From: DATGLE01 sp035294325
Lineage (GTDB): Bacteria; Chloroflexota; Ktedonobacteria; Ktedonobacterales; Ktedonobacteraceae
Assembly (NCBI GenBank): GCA_035294325.1
Contig: DATGLE010000101.1
Coordinates: 1 to 5,981 of the forward strand
DNA: 5,981 nt
Reading direction: 5' to 3'
The first letter of the stretch is position 1. The number at the start of each line of letters is the position of its first letter. Shown piece after piece: positions 1 to 5,878 of the stretch. Under the pieces are notes generated by a model. It was given only the letters and a program-made list of their open reading frames with translations. It was not told where the DNA came from and made no database searches. Position numbers and translations under genes: made by a program.

Positions 1-350
1 AGTCCCCGGCTGTCGCGATATTGACCATTATAGGGATTGATCGCGGTGGCCTGATCGCAAGCAGGCAAAACTAGCCGGGCGAATTGATCGAGGCTGCCGC
101 TCCAGCAGACGTTGTTCAGTACATCGGCGTTGCCGAGTTGCTGCGCCTCTTGCAAAGTCTGTCTATAGAGCGCCTGCGCGTCCTGAGCGTGCCCGGCCTG
201 AGCAGCGAGATGAGCCTGCTTGAGCTGGTCCTGGATCACCGAGCCATCGACGGGCAGGTTGGGGCACACACGCTGGTAAGCTCCATTGCCAACGAATTGC
301 TGCCATTCGCCCAGTGTGAAGTTGCGATTGGCAATGCTGCACGCGTGAGT
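1..350 (-). other. C-terminal conserved helical / TPR-like tail (incomplete at window edge), residues ~1676-1791
   Basis: Directly after the last WD40 blade comes ACSIANRNFTLGEWQQFV...YQRVCPNLP (1678-1708), a short conserved element typically found after the propeller in nSTAND-WD40 proteins, with the EW pair at 1690-1691 and cysteines C1679 and C1704. It is followed by a helical region rich in Ala, Gln and Leu (about 1712-1750) and by a TPR-like helix pair: VLNNVCWSGSLDQFARLVLPACDQATAINPYNGQYRDSRG, given here as two parts, residues 1752-1771 and 1772-1791. The ACDQATAINP and RDSRG elements look like a TPR hinge, so at least one more helix should follow beyond the window. Probable role: packing against the propellers or protein binding. 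The assignment rests on remembered family resemblance. Confidence 0.6.
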
Positions 351-3300
351 CCGCCAGGCTCTGCTCGTAATGTCCCATAAGGTGACATCAAAGTTGAAGG
401 TGTAGTTATCCGAGATGGTTAGCAATTGCTGACCCTGCGGGCTGAACGTCACTCCCCTGATATGAGCGTCCTGGAAGTTATAGACAGGAAGGTGGAAGGG
501 ATGAGCGAGGCGTTCTGGCGGTCTGACTGCGATATTCCAGACCGTGACCGACTGCTCGCCTCCTGCCGCCAGCATTCTACCGTCCGGGCTGAACGCCAGC
601 CCCGTCTGGTTATCCAGCGCAACGTTTGGATCGGCGTTCGCAAACGGCTGCCCTGCTGGCTTCATCGTCCTGATATCCCACAGTATAATTGTGCTGTGAA
701 TACTGCTATCAATGGAGGCCAGCGTGTGCCCATCCGGGCTGAAAGCAATGCCTCGGACACTGGCCTGGTGGCCTTTAAGCTGCGCAACCAGCCTGCCGGT
801 AGCGATATTCCAGAGGGTGACGGCGTTATTATCGACTGTCGCCAGCAGCGTGCCACTCCGGCTCAGCGCTATACTGAACGTCGTGGTGCTGTTCTGTGCG
901 GCATGCTTGAAGCGGCGTATTACCTGGCCCGTCATCGTATTCCAGAGAAGGATGGCGCCGCTGGCGTAGCCCGCTGCCAGCGTGCGATTATCGGCGCTGA
1001 AAGCGAGCGTAAGCAGGGATGGCTCGCTGCGAAAATGGATGATTGGCTGCCTGGTCGTGGCATCCCAGAGGAAGATTGTGCCATCGAATCTGCCGGCAGC
1101 CAGTATGCGTCCATCCGGGCTGAACGCGAGGCTTTCGATGGTGAGCGGGCCGCCGTGCAGAATGTTGCTCTGCTGGCCGGTGGGGTTCTGCCGCGCATCC
1201 AATGTTGCCAGCAGCATGCCCGCCGCTGCATCGCGCAAAGTCACGTAGCCCTGACTATCTCCCACTGCTATCGTCTTGCCGTCAGGACTATAGGCGGCGC
1301 TATACACACGATTTGTATAGTCAATTTTGTGCTGGATGGTGTCCGACGGAGCTATATTCCACATGAGGATTGCTCCGCTGCTGTCGGCGGAGGCGAGCAG
1401 CTTGCCATCGGGACTGAAGGCCAGGCTTGTGATACTACTCTGCTGACCGGAGAGTGGAGCGTCGAGGGGCTGCCATAAGCTGGTATCCCACAACTGCACC
1501 GTATTCGAGGCTATGCCGGCGGCCAGTTTCGTGCTATCAGGACTGAAGGCGAGGGATTGTACACCCTGCGCGTTTAGCGGGGGCGCCAGCATCTTTTGTG
1601 TGGCTACATTCCACAGGAAAATAGAACTGTTGTTATCGCTGGCGGCTAGCATCTTGCCGTCGGGACTGAAGGCGAAATTCCAGATGACGCCGTTAAAGCC
1701 TGCAAAAGAGTCAGTGAGCAGCGTCGCGCTTGCCACATCCCAGAGCTGAAGGCTGCCCGTCGTGCTCGTCGCTCCCGGCGCTTTTGTGCTTGCAAGCAAC
1801 ATGTTGCCATCGGGACTGAAGGCGAGGTACGTAATCAGCGAGGGGCCTTTGAAAAGCTGCTGGCTGGTGGGTTTTTGCGCTGCCATGTCCCACAGCAGGA
1901 TCTCGCCCTGCGTGCAATTGCTGGCACTATCATAGCTGGTGCAGCGGCTGGAAGCCAGCCGCTTGCCATCGGGGCTGAAGGCGAGAGGGGTGATGCTGCT
2001 AAAGTGCGGATCGGAGATCTGGCTGCCGCTTTCCAGTTGCGTCAGTTTGGCCCCCGTCCTGGCATCCCATAGCCACAGGCCCTGGTCGTTTGCGCCAGCA
2101 AGGAGCTTCCCGTTCGGAGCGAGCGCCCAGTTTCCGATTGCGCCGATCCCGCCGCGAAAATCGAGATGCAGGGGCCGCCCCTCTCGCGTCTGCACGTTCC
2201 AGAGGATGATATCCCCACTGTCTTGATCGCTTCCCAGAGTGAGCAGCGTCTGGCTGTCAGGGCGGAAAGCGATCTGGTCCACACCCACGTCGGCTTGAAG
2301 CATAGTGAGCAGGCGGGGGCTGCGCTCCAGAGCGCTGAGCAGGCTATCGCGTGTGGCGAAGGTATCCTGGACCTGATCAGCTTTGATGCTCAACAAAAGC
2401 GCCTGGTCGATGCGGTTCTGATCGAGTGCGTGAACTGCCAGTGCCGCCAGTGCGTGTGCGGTGGCCTGGCGCGCCTGACTGTTCGCGATATCGCGCTCGC
2501 GGACGGCAGTGGTGGCGAAATTCTGGGTAAGCAGGGCGAGCACTATCACGACGATGGAGAAAATGGAGAGCGCGGAGATGAGCAGGCGCTGGCGCTGCAC
2601 CACGCGCCGCTGCAAAGCGATCTCCCGCGCCTGGCGGATCCGCTCCTCGTTCTCCTGACGCCGGTCCTCTTCGGCGCTGGCCTGTAGAAATGTCGTTTCG
2701 TCTCTGCTCGGCGTGTTGCGCCCGGCCCACACCCGGGCCTCCGCAAGCTTTGTGCCCCGATACAGGCGATCCACAGGCCGGCCTCGCCGCAGCCAGTCGG
2801 CGGCGTCCGCGCTGACCGTGCGCTGAAGGGCGATATCATCGCGTGCCTCCCGGAGCCATGCCGAGAGGCGCGGCCATTCGCGGATAAGGGCCTCGTGACT
2901 GACCTCGATGGTCGGTCCGCCTCCTGTTTCGCCGCTGAAGAGCAGGCGAGCGGTGATGAAGGCATCGACCACAGCGCCGATAATGGCTGCTTGCTTGGGA
3001 TCGGGGAGCGAGAGTTCGGCCAGCGTAGCGCGGCGGCGCGTAGTATCATATTCTGTAACGCCTGGATTGATCAGACGCAGGAAGAGCGCCCGCGCCATGT
3101 GGCGATGCTCCGGCGATGGCAGCGAAGCGTAAGTGTTCTCGGCATGCCTGACCAGCGCGCCCTTCACTCCACCGATTCTCTGATAAGCTTCGAGCGTCAG
3201 CCAGCGGTCATTGCGCTGCTGAAACAACTGGTCCAGCGTAAACTCCAGCAGGGGCAGCGCGCCCGCCTGGCCCTGCGTCTCGAAAAGTAGATCGCCGACC

Positions 3301-5375
3301 AGGTTGCCCTCAAAGATCAACTGCACATCGGGCAGTGCAGCCGGCCCCTCGATGACCTCCCGTAGATCCTCGATGTCCATTGGCAGCACCGGCGCGTGCC
3401 GCGCCTGGATCAAGCGACTGAGCGCCGGGTAGTGCATCGGGCGATCATAGAAGTCCGCGCGCAGCGTTAGCAGGACCACGACTGGTCCCCGGGGTTCCCT
3501 TGCTGCCGCCACCAGCAGATCGATAAAGTGGCGGCGCTCTCGTTCACTGATGGCAGGAGAGAATATTTCCTCGAACTGGTCAATCACCAGCACGACGCGC
3601 GCGCCAGAGCGTCCGACCATGTGTGTAGCCAGCAGGTGCAGTCCGCGTGCCGCATCGTTCTCCAGATCCTCACGAATGCTGTGCACGCTTCTTTGCCGTA
3701 ACTGCGCTGAGAGTGTGAGGGCCAGCGCCTCGCAGGGACGCCTGCCCGGCACCAGTGGGTCGAGATAGATCCACTGCGCGCTGCCGGTCAGCGCATCGTC
3801 TTGCAGCTTTGGCAGCAGCCCGGCCATGACCACGCTCGACTTGCCCGACCCGCTCGGCCCGACCACAGCCAGCAAACGCCCGGGCTGTTCCGTCCTCAGC
3901 ATTTCCTGCATGCTGCCCAGCAATTCGTCGATCAGCGCGCCGCGCCCGAAGAAATCGGCGGCGTCGGCGCCGGTGAAGGGGCGCAGCCCCTTGTAGGGAT
4001 TGCGCGGCTCGCCCTGGAGCGTCGGTACAAGCGAGAGCGAATGCAGCGAGTCCATTGTATCTTCGCCGAGACAGTCAGCAATTTCGTCGAGGGCGATCTG
4101 ATAGCGTGTACCGCGCGCATCGATGACCTCAATCGGCATCGTTGTGCCCCAGGCATCGAGCAGCCTGGTAGCAATATCGTCTCCCGCCATCCAGATAAAC
4201 ACGACGCGACGCCGGTATATGGCCGCGATGCGCATATGCTCCCTGATGCGGCGTGAGGCGCGCGACTGAGGAGTGATGACGACCAGGGCGAGCGCGGCGG
4301 CGCGGATAGCCTGGCGCACGACGTTTTCCTGATCGAGTTCCCGCGCTTCGTCCGCGAAGGCGTCGTTGGTGAGCAGAATGCCGCGCCTGCCCAGATCAGC
4401 TTTGAGCTTCGCGGCGAAGGCGGTATCGGCGGAGGCTGCGGAGAGGAAGATCCGGCGCTGCGTCCGTGTGTCGGCGCTAACCTGCTCGGATGAGACGGAC
4501 GACGCCGGGCGTTGAATGGCTCTGATCGGGATTGTAACCTGCGTATCGTCAGGCTCCGGCTCTTTACACGCCTGTTCGAGCGCCCGCGCGAAGTTTTGTA
4601 CGCTGGCGAAGCGCTGCTGCGGATCTTTTGCCAGCGCCTTGAGCACCACCGCTTCTACCTCCGCCGGCAGCTCCGGCGAGAGTTCGCGCAGGGGCGCAGG
4701 AGCGCTATTCAGGTGCTTATGCACAATCTCCCAGGGATTGCCCTCGAAGGGACGAGCGCCGCAGAGCCATTCGTAGGCCACCACGCCGAGCGCGTATTGA
4801 TCGCTGGCGAACGAGGGCTTGCCGCGCAACTGCTCCGGGGCCGTGTATGGCAGGGTGCCTGCCATTTGCTGCGTGCTGAGCATGTCGGGCGAGGGCGCCA
4901 GCAGGGCCAGTCCGAAATCGCTGAGGAGAACGTGCTGCTCGGCATCGATCAAAATGTTTTCTGGTTTGACATCGCGATGAATGATATGATGATTATGCGC
5001 GTATTGCAGGGCCGCGCTGACCTGGTTGATGTAGGATACCGTCGTGGCGAGGGAGAGACGCGAACCCTGGGGATGACGCTGCCGCGCCGTGCCGCCGGTG
5101 GCGTACTCCATGACCAGGAAGGGCATGCCCCGGCTCTGATCGATGCCGAAATCGAGTACGCGCACAATGTTGGGGTGCCTCAGGTTAACCAGCATCTGGG
5201 CTTCGCTGAGGAAGCGCTGCGCCTCCTCGTGCGAGAGCGAGACACGCAGCACCTTGAGCGCTGCACGGCTTCTCAGGTAGCGATGCTCGCCAAGATAGAC
5301 CTCTGCAAACCCGCCCTGTCCCAGGAAACGGACGAGGCGATAGTTGCCCAGTAGTTGCCCGCTGCGATCAGGCAT
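1..5375 (-). CDS. Ser/Thr protein kinase - TIR - nSTAND NTPase - WD40 repeat fusion protein (C-terminus beyond window)
   Basis: The minus strand is open for 1791 codons from the ATG at 5373-5375 to the left edge, with no internal stop or frameshift; sequence motifs fall in one frame throughout. Order: Hanks-type kinase (10-270), TIR-like domain (306-436), nSTAND1-type P-loop NTPase (459-845), coiled coil plus one membrane helix (895-949), fourteen WD40 repeats (1030-1675), helical/TPR-like tail (1676 onward). The start is secure: AAGGAG lies 7 nt upstream, and an in-frame TAA at 5412-5414 leaves no other start codon between it and this ATG. The visible end (..NPYNGQYRDSRG) resembles the last helices of nSTAND-WD40 proteins, so probably only some tens of residues are missing. 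Expected role (inference from family): a membrane-anchored signalling or conflict/cell-death switch in which the WD40 part senses a ligand, the NTPase gates oligomerisation, and the kinase and TIR parts give the output. The ligand is unknown. No neighbouring gene is visible, so operon context cannot be judged. Confidence 0.95.
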   Translation of the reverse strand, partial: MPDRSGQLLGNYRLVRFLGQGGFAEVYLGEHRYLRSRAALKVLRVSLSHEEAQRFLSEAQMLVNLRHPNIVRVLDFGIDQSRGMPFLVMEYATGGTARQRHPQGSRLSLATTVSYINQVSAALQYAHNHHIIHRDVKPENILIDAEQHVLLSDFGLALLAPSPDMLSTQQMAGTLPYTAPEQLRGKPSFASDQYALGVVAYEWLCGARPFEGNPWEIVHKHLNSAPAPLRELSPELPAEVEAVVLKALAKDPQQRFASVQNFARALEQACKEPEPDDTQVTIPIRAIQRPASSVSSEQVSADTRTQRRIFLSAASADTAFAAKLKADLGRRGILLTNDAFADEARELDQENVVRQAIRAAALALVVITPQSRASRRIREHMRIAAIYRRRVVFIWMAGDDIATRLLDAWGTTMPIEVIDARGTRYQIALDEIADCLGEDTMDSLHSLSLVPTLQGEPRNPYKGLRPFTGADAADFFGRGALIDELLGSMQEMLRTEQPGRLLAVVGPSGSGKSSVVMAGLLPKLQDDALTGSAQWIYLDPLVPGRRPCEALALTLSAQLRQRSVHSIREDLENDAARGLHLLATHMVGRSGARVVLVIDQFEEIFSPAISERERRHFIDLLVAAAREPRGPVVVLLTLRADFYDRPMHYPALSRLIQARHAPVLPMDIEDLREVIEGPAALPDVQLIFEGNLVGDLLFETQGQAGALPLLEFTLDQLFQQRNDRWLTLEAYQRIGGVKGALVRHAENTYASLPSPEHRHMARALFLRLINPGVTEYDTTRRRATLAELSLPDPKQAAIIGAVVDAFITARLLFSGETGGGPTIEVSHEALIREWPRLSAWLREARDDIALQRTVSADAADWLRRGRPVDRLYRGTKLAEARVWAGRNTPSRDETTFLQASAEEDRRQENEERIRQAREIALQRRVVQRQRLLISALSIFSIVVIVLALLTQNFATTAVRERDIANSQARQATAHALAALAVHALDQNRIDQALLLSIKADQVQDTFATRDSLLSALERSPRLLTMLQADVGVDQIAFRPDSQTLLTLGSDQDSGDIILWNVQTREGRPLHLDFRGGIGAIGNWALAPNGKLLAGANDQGLWLWDARTGAKLTQLESGSQISDPHFSSITPLAFSPDGKRLASSRCTSYDSASNCTQGEILLWDMAAQKPTSQQLFKGPSLITYLAFSPDGNMLLASTKAPGATSTTGSLQLWDVASATLLTDSFAGFNGVIWNFAFSPDGKMLAASDNNSSIFLWNVATQKMLAPPLNAQGVQSLAFSPDSTKLAAGIASNTVQLWDTSLWQPLDAPLSGQQSSITSLAFSPDGKLLASADSSGAILMWNIAPSDTIQHKIDYTNRVYSAAYSPDGKTIAVGDSQGYVTLRDAAAGMLLATLDARQNPTGQQSNILHGGPLTIESLAFSPDGRILAAGRFDGTIFLWDATTRQPIIHFRSEPSLLTLAFSADNRTLAAGYASGAILLWNTMTGQVIRRFKHAAQNSTTTFSIALSRSGTLLATVDNNAVTLWNIATGRLVAQLKGHQASVRGIAFSPDGHTLASIDSSIHSTIILWDIRTMKPAGQPFANADPNVALDNQTGLAFSPDGRMLAAGGEQSVTVWNIAVRPPERLAHPFHLPVYNFQDAHIRGVTFSPQGQQLLTISDNYTFNFDVTLWDITSRAWRTHACSIANRNFTLGEWQQFVGNGAYQRVCPNLPVDGSVIQDQLKQAHLAAQAGHAQDAQALYRQTLQEAQQLGNADVLNNVCWSGSLDQFARLVLPACDQATAINPYNGQYRDSRG
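351..2288 (-). repeat. WD40 repeat array, fourteen blades, residues ~1030-1675
   Basis: Fourteen repeats are counted, each with a motif like AFSPDGK.LA followed about 10-25 residues later by LWD or LWN. On the plus strand the FSPDG codons lie near 2256, 2113, 1969, 1809, 1659, 1537, 1408, 1281, 1112, 990, 856, 732, 582 and 435, so the period is about 120-170 bp. Blades 1 (FRPDS), 2 (LAPNG), 10 (FSADN), 11 (LSRSG) and 14 (FSPQG) are the most degenerate in the turn. Blades 3 and 4 carry longer inserts (for example a CTSYDSASNC insert with two cysteines), and there is a longer linker after blade 8. Fourteen is the number for two seven-bladed beta-propellers. WD40 propellers are binding platforms; in STAND proteins they usually serve as the sensor or autoinhibitory part. 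Confidence 0.92.
2526..2693 (-). other. Coiled-coil stretch and single transmembrane helix, residues ~895-950
   Basis: Residues about 897-930 form a highly charged Glu/Arg/Gln stretch (DRRQENEERIRQAREIALQ and following) likely to be helical or coiled-coil, which could help dimerisation. It is followed directly by a hydrophobic run of about 17-19 residues, LLISALSIFSIVVIVLALL (931-949), with no charged residue, then TQNFATTAVRERD. The arginines on the N-terminal side and the polar exit fit the positive-inside rule, placing kinase, TIR and NTPase in the cytoplasm. If the helix fully spans the membrane, the WD40 region would lie outside. Many nSTAND-WD40 proteins carry a hydrophobic helix here; its insertion is a prediction. 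Confidence 0.8.
2841..4001 (-). other. Domain: nSTAND1-type P-loop NTPase with helical tail, residues ~459-845
   Basis: The domain opens with the family hallmark NPYKGLRPF (459-467) followed by ADFFGR (473-478). Walker A is GPSGSGKSS with K512. Walker B is VVLVIDQFEEIF with D599 and E602/E603. LRADFYDRP (638-646) follows in the usual place, with R639 and D641. The tail includes LPLLEFTLDQL and the strongly conserved SHEALIREWPRL, with H827 and E828. These are characteristic of STAND-class signalling ATPases/GTPases, which bind nucleotide in a closed state and oligomerise when a sensor is engaged. All expected nucleotide-binding residues appear intact. It sits between effector-type modules (kinase, TIR) and repeat sensors (WD40), the normal STAND layout. 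Confidence 0.92.
4068..4460 (-). other. Domain: divergent TIR-like domain, residues ~306-436
   Basis: After a polar, Ser/Thr-rich linker (about 271-305) comes an alpha/beta pattern of TIR type: strand A RIFLSAASAD (308-317), helix FAAKLKADLGRRG, strand B ILLTND (333-338), helix NVVRQAIRAAA, strand C LALVVITPQSRAS (362-374), an RIREHMRIA helix (376-384) and strand D RVVFIWMAG (390-398). TIR domains act as NAD+-consuming enzymes or as homotypic adaptors. Box 1 is non-canonical: FLSAAS rather than the common F[IL]SYSS. The usual W.D after strand B is replaced by LTND. E379 in RIREHM lies where the catalytic Glu of NADase TIRs is usually found, but this alignment was made by eye and could be one residue off. 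The position between kinase and NTPase fits an effector module. NADase activity is possible, not shown; a purely adaptor role is the alternative. Confidence 0.7.
4566..5348 (-). other. Domain: Hanks-type (PknB-like) Ser/Thr protein kinase, residues ~10-270
   Basis: All canonical catalytic elements are visible. The glycine-rich loop is LGQGGFAEV (residues 18-26), the ATP-binding lysine is K41 in AALKVL, and the likely helix-C partner is E58 in FLSEAQ. The catalytic loop is HRDVKPEN with D135, K137 and N140; the metal-binding DFG is D153-G155; and APE ends at E181. The arginine before D135 makes it an RD kinase, a class usually activated by phosphorylation of its activation loop. That loop (153-181) carries several Ser and Thr residues, for example in STQQMAGTLPYTAPE. 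Length and motif spacing match a full-length kinase, so it is expected to be active. Its substrate is unknown; trans-autophosphorylation, or phosphorylation of the attached TIR/NTPase modules after oligomerisation, is a reasonable inference. The domain ends near DPQQRFASVQNFARALEQA, the usual final helix. Confidence 0.95.
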
Positions 5376-5382
5376 ATGTGCA

Positions 5383-5388
5383 CTCCTT
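5383..5388 (-). promoter_or_regulatory. Ribosome binding site of the kinase-TIR-nSTAND gene
   Basis: AAGGAG on the minus strand is a strong Shine-Dalgarno match, with 7 nt between it and the ATG at 5373-5375. It fixes the start of the large gene, since upstream in-frame codons contain no start before the TAA at 5412-5414. Confidence 0.85.
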
Positions 5389-5665
5389 GCGGTAGCGTAG
5401 GAGGTGTGCGGTTACAGGTTTTGCATGGTAGCGATGACTATCGATGGCCTATATAAGGGAGAGACGTGTTTCCTCTGGGAAAAACAAATGGATCTCACCT
5501 GGACTTTATATGATAAACGTGGGCAAGGGGCAGAATTTGTCGTCGCGCAGGAGGATGCTGCGATGCCAAAAGATGACGCTCACTCTTGCGTTTATGTGTT
5601 GCTGAATAGCATAATTTATGAAAAAAACGATATGCAGGTGCTTGTGCTCCTGAAGCATTCGCCTG

Positions 5666-5720
5666 ATAAATTATGGTTGTAGCAAATGCGTGAAGCGCAT
5701 TTGCTACAACCATAATTTAT
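5666..5720. repeat. Perfect 25-bp inverted repeat with 5-nt loop
   Basis: The left arm 5666-5690 (starting ATAAATTATGG, ending CAAATGCG) is the exact reverse complement of the right arm 5696-5720, separated by TGAAG. The stem is A/T-rich at the base and G/C-richer near the loop. It could fold as a long hairpin in RNA from either strand. No clean T-tract follows on either side beyond the TAATTTAT in the stem base, so it is not a textbook intrinsic terminator, although a bidirectional terminator is possible. Confidence 0.95.
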
Positions 5721-5727
5721 ACCCCTG

Positions 5728-5744
5728 GCGCGGCGGAGCCGCGC
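5728..5744. repeat. GC-rich 7-bp inverted repeat (GCGCGGC-GGA-GCCGCGC)
   Basis: A perfect 7-bp stem with a 3-nt loop, all G/C in the stem, lying 7 bp after the 25-bp inverted repeat. Its core with the preceding TG matches the centre of the 24-bp hairpin at 5828-5878 except for the three loop bases. Confidence 0.85.
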
Positions 5745-5769
5745 GAATCCCAGCAAGAATACTGAGAAG

Positions 5770-5795
5770 CAGACATACTCTTAAGAATATGTCTG
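5770..5795. repeat. 26-nt near-perfect palindrome centred on CTTAAG
   Basis: The arms CAGACATA and TATGTCTG flank a perfect inner palindrome TCTTAAGA; only one symmetric pair (C5778 against A5787) fails to match. With no loop, it looks more like a two-fold symmetric protein-binding site or a repeat unit than an RNA hairpin, although a small-loop hairpin could also form. Confidence 0.85.
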
Positions 5796-5811
5796 ATTGC
5801 CAGCACCGCCA

Positions 5812-5828
5812 CCTGCTCGCGCCGCAGG
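5812..5828. repeat. Short inverted repeat CCTGC-N7-GCAGG
   Basis: A 5-bp perfect stem with a 7-nt loop directly abutting, and sharing its last base with, the 24-bp hairpin that follows. On its own it could be chance in GC-rich DNA; it is listed because it extends the series of stems in this 215-bp stretch. Confidence 0.4.
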
Positions 5829-5878
5829 CGCTCGCCGAGCATTGGCGCGGCTGCGCCGCGCCAATGCTCGGCGAGCGC
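5828..5878. repeat. Perfect 24-bp GC-rich inverted repeat with 3-nt loop
   Basis: The left arm 5828-5851 (GCGCTCGCCGAGC... ending GGCGCGGC) is the exact reverse complement of the right arm 5855-5878, with loop TGC. This is a very stable predicted hairpin. No T-tract follows on either strand, arguing against a simple rho-independent terminator. A REP-like extragenic palindrome or part of a structured RNA is more likely. Confidence 0.95.

Noticed and set aside
426..1478. Plus-strand open frame of 350 codons opposite the WD40 array
   Set aside because: It lies antisense to the WD40 repeats, has no recognisable domain, and its periodic composition simply mirrors the repeats on the coding strand.
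2166..2687. Plus-strand open frame of 173 codons opposite the start of the WD40 array and the membrane helix
   Set aside because: Antisense to a clearly coding frame, with no family resemblance.
4512..5354. Plus-strand open frame of 280 codons opposite the kinase domain
   Set aside because: The minus strand encodes an intact kinase with every catalytic motif here; the antisense frame is a by-product of GC-rich codon use.
5450..5455. TATATA as the -10 box of the large gene's promoter
   Set aside because: No -35-like hexamer at 16-18 bp upstream on the minus strand, so it cannot be called as a promoter.
5404..5682. Possible small divergent plus-strand gene (GTG at 5404, or ATG at 5425 or 5488; stop inside the 25-bp hairpin)
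   Set aside because: An AGGAGG at 5399-5404 overlaps the GTG and is about 20 nt from the ATG at 5425, so spacing is wrong; the ATG at 5488 has only a weak site. The product is not recognised. It is the best of the small intergenic frames but not supportable.
5666..5878. CRISPR array or retron
   Set aside because: The repeats are few, unequal and palindromic with no regular spacers, and no Cas or reverse transcriptase gene is in the window.
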